NCBI GenBank assembly: GCA_963575745.1
Contig: CAUYUJ010002707.1
Coordinates: 22,674-86,673, forward strand
Direction: 5' to 3'
DNA: 64,000 nucleotides
From: Prorocentrum cordatum
Lineage: Eukaryota > Sar > Dinophyceae > Prorocentrales > Prorocentraceae
Shown here: positions 22,709-35,000 of the stretch, in pieces
Layout: each line of letters starts with the position of its first letter
Position numbering within the stretch: position 1 is the stretch's first letter
The notes under the pieces: model-generated
Database searches by the model: none
What the model was told of the DNA's origin: nothing
What the model saw: the letters and a program-made list of their open reading frames with translations, nothing else
Position numbers and translations under genes: made by a program

Positions 22709-23833
22709 TCAAGCGGCCTGGGCGGTCGCATCGCCCTTGCCTTTCGACTTGGCCTTGGCGATGGCGGCCGCGAGCGTCGCCTGCGAGATGCGATTGGCGA
22801 CCTCCTGCATCGGGCGCTCCTTCTCCTGCTCCACCTGCTGGTCGGCGGCCTGTGAGGTCTGCGCAGCTGGGGGGGAGGCCGTGGCTGTTGCTGGCGCCTC
22901 GGCCGTACCTGCTCCCCCCGCGGCTTGGCCAGTCGTTGGTGCACTTGGCTCGCCCGCGCTGGCCTCCCCCGTGGCCGTATTGCGCTTCTTGGCCATGCGC
23001 TCCTTGAGCTTCCTCTTGAGAGCCTTCGTGCGAACGACCCAGTCGTTGATCTGCTTCTCCTTGCCCTCGATGTGGCTCTTGACCTGCTGCAGCTCCTCCT
23101 TACGTGTGGCGATGGCCTTCTCTTCCTCTGGCGTGGGCTCGGCCTCCGCGACCTGGTCGAAGAAGTTTTCATCCCACTCCAGCTTGAAGAGTTTGGGCTC
23201 GTCGTCCGTGGGATCCTGGGCCCCGGGTTCGACGAGGCCCTCCGCCCTGGACAGTGCCATGGCTGCAGCACGTTTGGCATGTACTGCTTCCGCAAGTTCA
23301 CGGGCAATATTATGTTCTTTGAGCTCCGCCGCTGCCAGATTGGAGCGGAGTCTGAGAACTGGCTGTACTGATTGATCATGCATATGCTCCAACTTGCGAT
23401 ATACTCCGTCGGCCTTCTTCATGGCCTCGACTGGGGAGAGCGTGGTGCTGGGCGCCCCCGTCTCCTGGCCCAGCCTCGCGATCTGCGTGGTCAGGGTGGC
23501 CTGGAGGTTCGTGACCTGCGTGGCCTCCAGCGCCTGCAGCAACAGGGAGGTGACTGACCCATCGGGCTTGTCGCGGCCCTTGCCACCTTTGCGGCTACCA
23601 GGGGGTGAACTGCGGGACTTCAGGATGCTGGCGGGCTGGGACTCGGTCTCGCCGTCCCAGCAGTCCTGGAAGTCGTCATCTTCGAAGGTGACCTTGCTCT
23701 TGGGCTTGTAGATGGTGAGCACCTCTTTGCAGTGGCCACACTTCATTTTGTTCAACACTATGATTGAGTTCCACTCGCAGTTGCGGCAGCTGGTGCAGCG
23801 GGTCCACGGCGGGGCCTTGCCAGCTGGCGCCAT
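22709..23833 (-). CDS. LINE ORF1-like protein with zinc-ribbon N-terminus
   Basis: An intact 374-codon frame starting at MAPAGKAPPWTRC. The N-terminus has CTSCRNCEWNS followed by MKCGHCKEV, a CxxC..CxxC zinc-ribbon arrangement typical of the first ORF in dinoflagellate LINEs as I recall it. Middle: acidic (FEDDDFQDCWDG), then a long helical, likely coiled-coil region (about 110-280) with many Glu/Lys/Ala. C-terminus: Ala/Pro-rich low complexity ending in KAKSKGKGD. It would act as an RNA-binding chaperone for the transcript. It sits about 160 bp upstream of the endonuclease frame on the same strand. Confidence 0.6.
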   Translation of the reverse strand: MAPAGKAPPWTRCTSCRNCEWNSIIVLNKMKCGHCKEVLTIYKPKSKVTFEDDDFQDCWDGETESQPASILKSRSSPPGSRKGGKGRDKPDGSVTSLLLQALEATQVTNLQATLTTQIARLGQETGAPSTTLSPVEAMKKADGVYRKLEHMHDQSVQPVLRLRSNLAAAELKEHNIARELAEAVHAKRAAAMALSRAEGLVEPGAQDPTDDEPKLFKLEWDENFFDQVAEAEPTPEEEKAIATRKEELQQVKSHIEGKEKQINDWVVRTKALKRKLKERMAKKRNTATGEASAGEPSAPTTGQAAGGAGTAEAPATATASPPAAQTSQAADQQVEQEKERPMQEVANRISQATLAAAIAKAKSKGKGDATAQAA

Positions 23834-23839
23834 GGCTGG

Positions 23840-24410
23840 TTACTGATTGGATGCCTCTGTCTTAGTCGGCGGTCTGGGAGGGGGGCTTGCCCCAGACCAA
23901 AGTCCCTCAAGCACTGCGTGGAAGTGCAGAGGCAGACACGGGAAATCTCAGAAACCTCTCGTGCCCGAAATTGCTCGAGGTGGGTTTGGATGAGGAGGGA
24001 TGGGCTGAAGGAGGGAGGGGAAATAATGGGGAGGAGGGCGAGGCGCGAAAACAGAGGCGGGAATGGAGGGGGGATGGACAGGGCACGCCGTGATTCATGA
24101 TTCTACGAGTGCACATTGCTGCCAGTGTGTTGGGCCTCAAGGCGCCCATTGCCGCCCGCGAGGTTAAGGCTTGAAGCGAGCGATAGTTTGGGCGTGGGCA
24201 TCCCTGTCTGCCGCAAATACTTACGCTCTCGTCGTCTGCCTCCGTGCCTTCATTATCTGTGAACGCCCCTTCTTCCTTCACCTTTCCCCCCCATCCCCCT
24301 CGCCCCCTCCCCCAGCATGCGTTCCCCCTTTCCTGCATCTCCGCCCCTAACCTTCCCCCTCATGCCCTTCCTCCTCTTCCCGCCCCGTAGTTTTTGAGGC
24401 TGCTTATCCT
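23840..24410. other. unassigned spacer
   Basis: Purine-rich segment at 23980-24090 and pyrimidine-rich at 24260-24390. No gene or repeat recognised. Confidence 0.5.
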
Positions 24411-24414
24411 CGCG

Positions 24415-24490
24415 AGAATGCGATTGGCAGAGCTTTGATCGTTGCGCCCCGCGGCCGTTTACAGACCTCAAGGGATTTCAGCTGCGCCTT
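24415..24490 (+). repeat. tRNA-like repeat at the 5' edge of DIRS-like copy A
   Basis: TGCGATTGGCAGAGC..GATCGT..CCCCGCGGCCGTTT..GACCTCAAGGGATTT recurs at about 45367-45445. TTGGCAGAGC resembles a tRNA A box and, in the second copy, GTCGAACCCC resembles a B box. The boxes are too close for a complete tRNA, so it is at best tRNA-derived. Confidence 0.6.
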
Positions 24491-24603
24491 CAGGGGTGCG
24501 CGCGCCGCCCCCGCGGGGCCTCGCATGGCGTTGGCGAACATGGGCAGTTTCGCGGCGATCAAGCTGGCCATCGCCAGTGGGCTGACCGCGTTCTCGGCTT
24601 GGG

Positions 24604-24987
24604 GTGATCCGCGGCGCCTTTTCGAACGCTGCCTCGTCCGCTCGCGCCGCGGGAAGAGCCGAGGTGATCAGCCCTGAGATCCCTGCCTTGGCGTGCCACT
24701 GCCACTGCGTCTGCGAGTCGACTCCCTACGTGGGCACCAGTGGGCTCGAGCTGTTGACGGGTGCCTTCATCTCTGCCCTGTTCGGGATCGTCCAGATGCT
24801 GCCGACGTGCGCTCGCGGCGCTCGTGGGCGCCGGGCCGCCGAGGCCGCCAGCTCCAGCTCTGCATCCTCATGGGGCGGACGGGCCCCCATTGCCGACGGG
24901 ACCAGGGGCGACGGCCCCTCGGAGAGCGTTCGTGATGCACGGGGGCGCGGGCGAGGAGTCGTTGCGCGAGCAACGGCTTGTGAGTGA
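24604..24987 (+). pseudogene. DIRS-like gag N-terminal part, copy A
   Basis: Contains a Cys-rich cluster ACHCHCVCES followed by a hydrophobic segment LLTGAFISALFGIVQML that could span a membrane, then Ser/Ala-rich linker. The same hydrophobic segment (FISALFGIAQALL) occurs in copy B. A Cys cluster plus a hydrophobic helix at this position is a feature I associate with dinoflagellate DIRS-like first ORFs. The frame stops before the conserved block, which continues in another frame. Confidence 0.4.
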
Positions 24988-25129
24988 TATGACAGGCGCG
25001 GCGGTGACCGCCGCGACGACATGTTACGACGTGCACGATGAGAACTGCGGTTGGCACCTTCCAGCTGGTGCAGTTCCTGGGTGACAACGGGGGGCTGCTG
25101 ACGGGCGCTGGCGCGGCCAACCTCGCGGG

Positions 25130-26017
25130 TTGGCGGCGGCTCTCGCGGGCGCGGAGGAGCAGCGGCTGCTCGCAGAGGCGCGGGCGGTGCTCGCGTTCCG
25201 CCCTGCTGCGCCCGCCGCGACCGCTGGCGGCAGCCCTGCAGGAGGCGCTGGCGCGGGGGCAGGTGCGGGGGCGGAGGCGGCCGCGGGGGTCGCGGCGCTG
25301 GCGTTGGCGGCGTCGCTGAGCTGGGTCCCGGCCGCGCACGCGGGCGGGCACAGCGTCGGAGAGATCGCGGCGTTTCCGCCCGGCGCCGCCACCCTGAATT
25401 ACTGCGCGCTGCTGGTGCTGCCGGGGGTGGAGGTCCCTCGGCCCGCGCCGGTGAAGCAGCAAGCGAACTACGCTGTTGAGATCGACGCCTTCAGCGGGGA
25501 GCGGATCACGTGGTGCCGAGCGGCCACTGCCTCGCACGTGAGTGATCAGGCGGTGGGCGACGACGCGCGGACTCCCTCGGCGGTGCACTGGCCCGAAGGG
25601 CGGAGGCGGCGCGAGGTCAGGAAGGTAGATCAGGAAATGACGAAGACTGATTCCCTTGACCCCCCTCTCGCTGGACCTCGAACGGGGGAGTGGCACTGCC
25701 GCGAGACGATCAAGATGGCCGGTGGATCTCGAGGTCCGCACTCGAAGTGGCTGACGGAGGCACGGATCCCCGACAGGAGCAGGCCGATTTACGACGACTC
25801 GAACCTGGCTGTGATCCAAGGGCTCGCGGCGACGCTCGACGGGCTCAACGTCGCGAACCTCGCGCGCAGGGGGGTAGCGACTCGGAGGGGGCAGCTGATT
25901 GCGCGGCTTCGCGCCGAGGCGGCGACCGCGAAGGAGAAGCGGACAGCGGCCGAGAACTGGCCCCCCAAGGGGAGTGGCAGGGGCCAGGGAGGCGGCGGGG
26001 CCGCCGGGGATGGCTAG
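25130..26017 (+). pseudogene. DIRS-like gag conserved block, copy A
   Basis: A 295-codon frame: Ala/Gly-rich start, then GGHSVGEIAAFPPGAATLNY, DDARTPSAVHW, LAGPRTGEWHCRETIKM, SKWLTEARIP and DSNLAVIQGLAATLDGLNVA. Copy B matches these blocks with DDARALSVVHG, PLAGPRTAEWHC and DSNLALIQELAVTYDGLN. The D-ARTLP / GPRT-W / ATYDQLNVGEL sequence of motifs is a signature of dinoflagellate retroelement ORFs lying upstream of RT, as I recall it. Copy A lacks the AHR..P.YEGA block present in copy B, so it is internally deleted near 25900. Confidence 0.6.
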
Positions 26018-29000
26018 CGCGACGGCTTGGGGGGGCCGAGAAGGCTCGACGGCCCCCCGCGCGCAGCCAGGGCCCCGGCGCAGCCGCAGCTCTGCTCAGG
26101 TAAGCTCAGCCTGGGCGGGGGCACCTCAGAGCCCGATGGAGGGCTTCGAGCTCTTCTTTTCTCCAAAGACAGCTGCCTCAGCTTCGCGCCAGCGGGGCAT
26201 CTTCCCGCTGCTCAGGCTAGGCACATCGGTGCTAGACCGCGAGGCGAGTCTGAGCCGTTCGACGACGCGGCGCCTCCTGCGTCGGCATGCGATCGCCAAG
26301 TGCGTTAACCTGTCTGTCGACGCGCTGAACTCCGTGCGCTTTGGGGCCAGGACTCGGCGCGCCCCTCCGGGCTCAAGCTGCCACGGCTCAAGGCGAGGGC
26401 GGCCACAGGGGCTAGGCTGGGGGACGGGCGGCTTGGCTGTTCTCGAGTGCGGTGGGGCCGCATCGAGGGACATGTCGGGCGTGGGAGCCTGTCGCCCTGC
26501 CGCGGTCGCCGTGACGGAGCTGGAGAGACACGCGGGGCGCGGGCTGACTTCCGTCGAGACCCTGCGCGCGGAGTCGAAGCGGCTGCGGGCGGGCACGGAG
26601 GCCCTGCTGGACAGGATCGAGGCTAGCTTCAGGACGTCCCGCGCCGCGGCCTCGTCCCCGCTGGAGGCGCGCCCGGGGCGCGCTCGAGGGCGCCGGCAGG
26701 AGATCGCGCAGCGGTCGGGGCCAGCGCTGCAGCTGACCAGCGCCTTTGGATCTGGGAAGTGCGGCGAGTGCCTCTGCTGCCCGGCGGGGTCGCCCAGCGC
26801 CGCACGACACCTGGCATCTCGCCCGCCGCCAGAGCATAGAGGAAACCAGGAGGAGGCGGCCAGGAGCAGCGAGAAGAGGAGGAGAGGGATGAGGAGGCGG
26901 CCGAAAGGCGGCATAGAGCACGAGGAGGAAGCTGAGGACGAGGCTGAGGAGGAGGCCGTGGACGAGGAGGCCGATGAGGCGGCCGAGGAGAAGGAGGTGG
27001 AGCGTGCCGCACGACCTGCCCGGTTCCGCCCAAGGTGCCGGTTCGTCTGGGCCGCGGTGCTTTGGGCCGCCTGCGCGGCGCCGGCGCCAGATGTCCTGCT
27101 CCTCAGGCTCTCGTCGCCGAGTGGCACTCCCAGGACTGGCAGTACCGCGGCAGAGAGCAGCACGACATGGACGTCCACCGATTTTGTGCGCGGGATTGCG
27201 CACGACGCTTGTGGGCAGCACGACAGAGACCAGCAGGACGACTTTGACACCCATGAGGGGGACGGGTATTCGGACGAGCGCCATCCGTCCGACCAGCACG
27301 ACGGCGACATGCAGCAGGCCGACTGGCGGCACGATGGGGCCCGACAGCACAGCTTCGACACCCACGACTGGGACGACCAGTGCGGCATGCAGAAGGCCCC
27401 GTTGCAACAGTTCAGGGGCCAGCACCACGACTTTGACGCCCACGAGGAGGACGAGGATGAGTCCCGCGCGACCGAGGGCCACGATGGCGACCTGCAGCAG
27501 ATCGACGGGCAGCACGACGGGGAGCTACAGCACTTCCAGGACATCCACGACTGGGACAATCATGATATCAGCGCCTACGCATACGCCGGCAGCAACGCCA
27601 TCGCCCACGCCAGCACTGACGCCAGCACCAACGCCGGCGCCTACGCCGGCACCAACGCCAGCGCACACACCAGCACCGATTCCAGCTGCATCGCAGGGCT
27701 CCCTCTAGGGAGAAATTACCACGGGGAAGATGTAGATAACCGATTCGGACAGGTCGGCCCGCCTGGTGAAAGGGGCGCCCTCGCTGGTGGAGAGGGGCCT
27801 TCGTGTTCGGCATCCCAGGGCGGTCGGACGGGATCCGAGCCGACCCAGTTGTTTCAACAGATGTCAGAACAGGTCGGCCCGCCTGGTGAAAGGGGCGCCC
27901 TCGTTGGTGGAGAGGGGCCTTCGTCTTCGGCATGCCAGGGCGGTCGGACGGGATCCGAGCCGACCCAGTTGCTTCAACAACGTCCCTCGTCGCCACGGCC
28001 GGATTTGCCTCGGGATTCTGATGGGGCCAACCCCGCACAAGACGTCCGCGACGACGGAGTCGAGCAGTACGTCGGCAACCAGCTCTACGGAACCAAGCTC
28101 TACTTTGGCGGTTGCCACGACGGAGGCGAGCAGCGTGTCGGTGGGGGGCCAGCGCCGAGTCCAGCGACGACGCCAGCTACGACTCCAGTTCTGGCAGCAT
28201 CGACGCCAGCTACGACGCCAGCGCCGACGCCAGCCACGACGCCAGTTACGACGCCAGCGCCGACACCAGCCACGACGCCAGCTACGACTCCAGCTCTGGC
28301 GCCACCGACGCCAGCTATGGCGCCAGCACCGGCGCCGACTCTGGAGCCTCCGCCAGCGCCGATTCCATCTACGACGCCAGCTACGACGCCAGCGCCGACT
28401 TCGAATACAACGCCGGCTACGACCCTAGCTCCGGTGGCGCCGACGCCAGCTACGATGAAAGCGGGGACCCCTGCGCCTACGCCTGCACCAACGCCGGCGC
28501 CTACGCTGGCATCGACCGCAGCGCCTGCAGCAACACCGACGCCAACACCAACGTCCGCGCTTATGCCGGCTCCAACGCCAACGCCTGCACCAGCACCGAC
28601 GCAAGCACCAACGACAGCGCTGACGCTGGCACCAACGTGGGCGCCTTCACCAGCATCGACGCCAGCACCGACGCCAGCGCCTACGATGGCACCGTCGTCA
28701 GCGCCTACTCCAGCACCGACGCCAGCACCGTGGCCAGCTCTCAAGCCAGCGCCTGCACCAGCACCAACGCTGGCGCCGCCACCATCATTGACGCCAGCAC
28801 CAACGCCAGCGCCGTCGCCAGCACTGACGCCAGCGCCCACACCAGCACCGACGCCAGCACCGACGCCGGCGCCGACGCCAGCACGAACCCCAGCGCCCAC
28901 GCCTGCACCAACGCCAGTGCCTACGACGGCACCGACGCCAGCGCCTGCAGCAGCACCGACGCCAGCACCTGCGCTGGCACCAACGCTGGCGCCAACACCA

Positions 29001-32000
29001 GCACCGACACCGGCACCAACGTCCGCGCCTACGCCGGCACCAACTCCAGCGCCTGCACCAGCACCGACGCCAGCACCGACGCCAGGACCGACGGTGGCGC
29101 CTACACTGGCACCAACGTTGGCGCCCGCAACAGTGCCGACGCTATCGCCAACGTCCGCGCCGACGCTGGTTTTGCAGGCACCGTCGCCAGCGCTTACACC
29201 ATCGATGAAACCTTCACCGACGCCAGTTCTCACATCAGGGCCTGCACAGGCACCAAAGCCAGTGACTGCATCAGCGCCGACGCCAGCACCAACGCCTGCG
29301 CCTACGCAAGCACCAACGCCAGCATCTGTACTAGCACCGACTCCGGCACCGATGTCAACACCGACGCCATCGCCTGCGCCCGCACCAACGCCAGCGCCAT
29401 CACTGTGCCCAGCTCTCACGCCTGCGCCTTCCCCAGCACTGACGCCAGCACCAACGCCAGCTCCGACGCCAGCACCAACGCCGGCGTCTACACTAGAACT
29501 GAGTCCAGCACCGTCGCCAGCACCAACGCCAGCACCGACCCCAGCGCCTACGCCTGCACCAACGCCAACGCCTACGCTGGCACCAACGCTGGCGCCTACA
29601 TCAGCACCGACGCCAGCACCGACGCGTTTCAAGCGAGGAGCAAGGCTCAAGAGGAGGAACACGCGGTTGCACTTGAACGGCGTTTTATTCCTCAAAAAAG
29701 CACCGACGCCAGCGCCTACGACAGCATCGTCGTCAGCGCCCACACCAGCGCCGACGCCAGCACCGTGGCCAGCCCTCACGCCGGCGCCGGCACCAGCAGC
29801 AAAGCCACCGTTTTCCCTAGCACTGACGCCAGCACCAACGCCAGCGCCTACGCTGGCACCAACGCGAGCGCCTACAGCAGCACCGGCGCCAACACCGACG
29901 CCAGCGCCTACGCTGGCACCAAGGCGGGCGCCTACACCAGCACCGACGCCAGCACTAACGTCCGCGCCTACGCTGGCACCGTCGTCAGCGCCTACACCAG
30001 AACCGACGCCATCACTGTGGCCAGCTCTCACGCCTGCGCCTGCCCCAGCACTGACGCCAGCACCAACGCCGGCTCCGACGCCAGCACCAACGCTGGCGCC
30101 AGCGGCGACGCCAGCTACAACGCCAGCGCCGACACCAGCCACGATGCCAGCTATGACGCCAGCTCCGGCAGCACCGACGCCAGCTACGGCGCCAGCGCCG
30201 GCGCCAGCTCTAGAGCCTCCGCCAGCGCCGCCTCCAGCTACGACGCCAGCGCCGACTCCAGCTACGACGCCAGCTACGATTCCAACTCGGGCGGCACTGA
30301 CGCCAGCTACGACGCCAGCGCCGACTCCAATTACGACGCCAGCTACAACGCCAGCGCCGAATCCAGCTACGACGCCAGCGCCGACTCCAGCGCCGAAGAC
30401 TGCCCCGACGCCAGCTACGAGTCCAGCTCTGACAGCACCGACGCCAGCTACTACGCCAGCGCCTGCGCCAGCTTCAGAGCCTCCGCCAGCTCCCAAGCTA
30501 GCTTCGACGGCAGCTCGGACCGCCCCGGCGCCAGCCACGACTCCAGCTCTGACAGCACCGACGCTGGCACCGTGGCCAGCTCGCACGGCGGCGCCTGCAC
30601 CGGCGCCAACGCCAGCGCCTCCACCAGCATTGACGCCGGCACCAACGCCTGCGCCTACGCCATCACCAACGCTAGCGTCTACACCAGCACCGACGCCAGC
30701 ACCGACGCCGGCACCGACGCCAGCACCGACCCCAGCGCCTACGCCGGCACCAACGCCAACGTCCACGCCGGCACCAACGCAATCGCCTGCAGCAGCACCG
30801 AAGCCAGCACTCACGAAAGCACCTTCGCCAGCGCCTACGTTAGCACCAACGCTGGCGCCTACACCAGCATCGACGCCAGCACCGACGCCAACGCCTACGC
30901 CGGAACCGTCGTCAGCGCCTGCTCCAGCACCGACGCCAGCACCGTGGCCAGATCTCACGCGGGCGCCTGCGCCGGCACCAACGCCAGCTCTTCCATTGGG
31001 ACTGACGCCAGCACCAACGCCTGCGCCTGCGCCAGCACCGAAGCCAGCATCTACGTCAGCACCGATGCTGGCACCGACGCCAGCACCGACCTCAGCGCCT
31101 ACGCCTGTACCAACGCCAGCGCCTACGCCGGCACCAACGCAAGCGCCTGCAGCAGCACCGACGCCAGCACCGACGACGCCAGCACCGACGCCAGCGCCAA
31201 CGCTTGCACCAATGCTGGCGCCTACACCAGTATCGGCGCCAGCACCAACGTCCGCGCATGCGCTGGCACCGTCGCCAGCGCCTGCACCGGCACCGACGCC
31301 AGCACCAACGCCAGCACCGACATCGGCGCCTTCACTGGCACCAACGTTGGCGCCCGCACCAGTGCCGACGCTAACGCCAACGTCCGCGCCTACGCCGCCT
31401 ACGCTGGTACCGTCGCCAGCGCGTACACTAACAATGACACCATCACCGACGCCAGCTCTCACGCCAGCGCCTGCACGGGCAACAACGCCAGCGCCTGCAC
31501 CAGCACCAACGCCAGCACCAACGCCGGCGCCTACTCCATCACCAACGCCGGCGTCTACGCCAGCACCGACGCCGGCACCGACGCCAACACCGACCCCAGC
31601 GCCTACGCCGGCGCCAAAGCCAACGCCTACACCAGCACCGACGCCAGCACCGACGCTGGCGCCTACGCTGGCACCAACAGCGCTTACTCCACCGCTGACG
31701 CCAGCACCAGCGCCAGTGCCGACACCAGCGCCAACGCTGGCGTCCACACCGGCACCGACGCCAGCTCCAAAGCCTGCGCCCACGCTGGCACCAACGCCAG
31801 CTCCTCCACTGGGACTGACACCAGCACCAACGCCTGCGCCTGCGCCTGCGCCAGCACCGAAGCCAGCATCTACGCCAGCACCGTCGCCGGCACCGACGCC
31901 AGCACCGACCTCAGCGCCTACGCCTGTACCAACGCCAGCGCCTACGCCGGCACCAACGCAAACGCCTTCAGCGGCACCGACGCCAACGCCGATTCCAGCG

Positions 32001-35000
32001 CCTCCGCTGGCACCAACGCTGGCGCCTACACCAGCACCGACTCCAGCACCGACGCCAGCGCCTACGCCGGCACCGTCGTCAGCACCTACACCAGAATCGA
32101 CGCCAGCACTGTGGCCAGCTCTCACGCCGGCGCCTGCACTGGCACCAACACCCGCGCCTCCACCAGCATTGACGCCAGCACCAATGCCTGCGCCTACGCC
32201 AGCACCAACGCCAGCGTCTACTCCAGCACCGACTCCAGCACCGACGCCAGCACCGCTTCCTACTCCAGCACCGACGCCAGCGACCCCAGCGCCCACGCCA
32301 GCACCAACGCCAACGTCCACGCCGGCACCAGTGCAAGCGCCGGCAGCGGCACTGCCGCCGGCATCGACGCCAGCACCGTCGCCAGCGCCTACGCCGGCAC
32401 CAAGGCTGGCGCCCACACCAACACCGACGCCAGCGCCTACGCCAGCACCAACGCCAGCACCGGCACCGACGCCCACGCCAGCGCCTGCAGCAGCACCGTC
32501 GCCAACACCTACGCCTACGCTGGCACCCAGGCATGGGCCTACGCCAGCACCGACGCCAGCACCCGCGCCTGCGCCTGGGCCGACACCTGCGCCAGCGCGT
32601 ATGCCAGCTCATAGGCCAGCAATGTCGTGGGCACCTACACTGGCACCAACGCCATCGCTTACATCGGCACCGACGCCAGCGCCTACGCTGGTCTCAACGC
32701 CGGCGTCGAAGCCAGCGTCGACGCCTGCACCAACGACGGCAACAACGCCGGCGCCTAGACCAGCACCGTCGCCAGCTCCAACGCCTGTGCCGGCATCAAC
32801 GCCAGCGCATGCGATGGCATCGACTCCAGCACCATCGCCTGCACCTACGCCGGCTCCAACGCCAGCGCCTACACCGTCGACGCCAGAACTAACGCCAGTT
32901 CCAACGCCTGCGCCTACGCCAACGCCCTCATCGGCGCCGACTTCAGCACCAGCTCCTGCGCCTAAGCCGGCACCAACGTCAGCGCCTGCACCAGCGCTGT
33001 CGCCATCACCGACGCCAGCACCGACATTGGCGCCCACTCCGGCGCCGACGCCAACACCTACAGCAGCACCGTCTCCAGCACCAACGCCTGCGCCTACGCC
33101 GGCACCAACGCCGACGCCCACAGCAGCCCCGACGCCATCACCGACGCCAGCACCAAAGCGGGCGCCTTGGCCAGCACCAACGCCAACGCCTACTCAGGCA
33201 CCAACACTTGCGCGTACACCAGCACCGACTCCAGGACCAAGGCTTACGCCGACGCCAGCGCCTACCATGGCGCCTGCACCAGCAACGACGTCAGAACCAA
33301 CGCCTGCGCCTACGCCAGCACGAACACCGTCGCCAACACCGACGTCAGCACCAACGCCAGCGCCTACGCCAGCACGAACACCGTCGCCAACTCCGACGTC
33401 AGCACCAACGCCAGCGCCTACGCCAGCACCAACGCCAGCGCCATCTCGAGCACTGGCGCCTGCGCCAATCTTGGCGCCTACGCCAGCACCACCGCCAGCG
33501 ACTTCCCCATCGACGTCAGCACCGACGTCAACATTCACGCCGGCGCTTACGCTGCCACCAATGCCATCGCCTACACCAGCACTGACGCCAGCATCAACTT
33601 CTGGGCCTGCGCTGTCACCGACGCCAGCGCCCATGCCAGCACCGCCGCCAGCGACTTCCCCATCGACGTCAGCACCGATGTCGATATTCACGCCTGCGCC
33701 CACGCTGCCATCAGTACCATCGGACGGCGTCGGAGCCTGCCTGCCTTCACGCCTGGGGCCTGCCCGCCGTTCGCCTGCGCCGCACGCCTCGGACGGCGAC
33801 GTCGCCGCGCGGGGGCCGCTGCCTGGCCCATTTCGGTGGTGCACGCGGACCTGTGCCCGGGCCGACTTCAACCTGATGGCGCCCGACATCCCGCGCCTGG
33901 GCGTACGCGCTGTGTCAGCCCCGCCTGGCCCGGAGGCGACGCGCACGTCGCCGGCGGAGCTGTACTTCCACTCCCACCTCCGCAGCTGCGCCGCCAGCGC
34001 TTCAGGGGCCTCTTGCACGGCGGCTAGCCCCCTCGGCGACGCCATGCCCCTGGCTGCATGGCCGGAGGCGCCGGCGGCGGTCGCGATCCCGCTGAAGAAG
34101 ATCTACCGCATGTTTTGGCCGGTCCTTTCGATGACGATCGACGGCGCTTACTGTCTCGTGCGCCCTTTGCCTGGACTGCTCGTCGCCGCTCTCGGGTGGG
34201 CCCCTCATGCGTTCGCCAGCGCGTGCTTGGCCGAGTCCTTTCACGCCACCCTGGGCCAGACGATCCCCCGCGCGGTCGACCCAGCCTTGGTCTTGGCGGC
34301 CTCCTGCGCGTCCGCAGTCCCAGTGAAATTCTTGGCCTTCGGGGCGGCGGTGCACGGGGCTCCTCTGCAGCGCGTCCTGGCCGGAGTTTGCGGCGCCGCT
34401 CTACTTGGCGATGTTCATTATCCACGGGTTGTGTGCATTTCCATCACGACAATTATGACAGTTGCATTGAGCCCAGGATGGTATTCCACACATTTGTCTT
34501 CGCCAGCGGCATGGGTAGGACACATTGCCTTGCTCGTCCACGCCGTGCAGTCCCCAGCTTTCCCCGCAGGCCCCAATGCCGACGTGTGCGATTCGTGCCT
34601 CTTCGAGCGCCAGCGCTGCATCTGCCGCCGAGGAGCAGGGAATCGAACAGGACCTCCGGAGCGCGACCGCTCCACCTCGCCTCGACGAGTGGCGCCGCCG
34701 CCTGGGTCGGCAAGTGCATCGAGTGCGGGCCCCGCGCAGATGGAGACGGAGGCCGCGGTGTCGGTCAGGAACACCTTCGTGGAGGTCGGCGCCCGTGCTT
34801 CTCCGGGACGCCGCGCGCTCAGACGCAACCGCACGGAAGGCGACGAGCCCGGCGACGACCCCCTCCTCCACGAGCGAATCAACAGCATGCGCCTGGACGA
34901 CACGCGAGACATGGACCAGGATGCGGGCGTGCCGCTGGCCGAGCAACGTCGGCGAGCAGCGCTGGAAGGAGCTGCCCCTTCGGGCGCCCAGCAGCCTCTG

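Larger units (their letters stand above)
17372..23833 (-). mobile_element. decayed non-LTR retrotransposon (AP-endonuclease type)
   Basis: Reading right to left on the minus strand: ORF1-like protein with a zinc-ribbon motif (23833-22709), an exonuclease-endonuclease-phosphatase domain (22549-21923), a linker (21814-20366), reverse transcriptase plus RNase H (20421-17725) and a C-terminal cysteine knuckle (17767-17372). This is the order expected of a LINE with an AP-type endonuclease and RNase H. ORF2 is broken across at least four frame changes, so the copy is inactive unless some breaks are sequencing errors. No terminal poly(A) or target-site duplication was identified, so the ends given are ends of recognised coding sequence. 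Confidence 0.8.
24491..26375 (+). mobile_element. DIRS-like element copy A, 5' fragment
   Basis: From about 24760 to 26370 the sequence and its translations run parallel to 39465-41205 (copy B): FISALFGI, the GPRTGEWHCRETIKMA block, and SFAPAGHLPAAQ / SASRQRG blocks. Copy A then diverges into unrelated acidic and repeat sequence, so it lacks RT and recombinase. Confidence 0.7.

Noticed and set aside
24415-24490. Complete tRNA gene
   Set aside because: A- and B-box-like motifs are too close and no acceptor stem can be formed, so it was kept only as a tRNA-like repeat.
28100-32476. 1,458-codon minus-strand frame of Val-Gly-Ala repeats and 1,500-codon + frame of Ala-Ser-Thr repeats
   Set aside because: Both are alternative phases of the same 12-bp repeat, which cannot form stop codons. 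Neither extends into non-repeat protein-like sequence.
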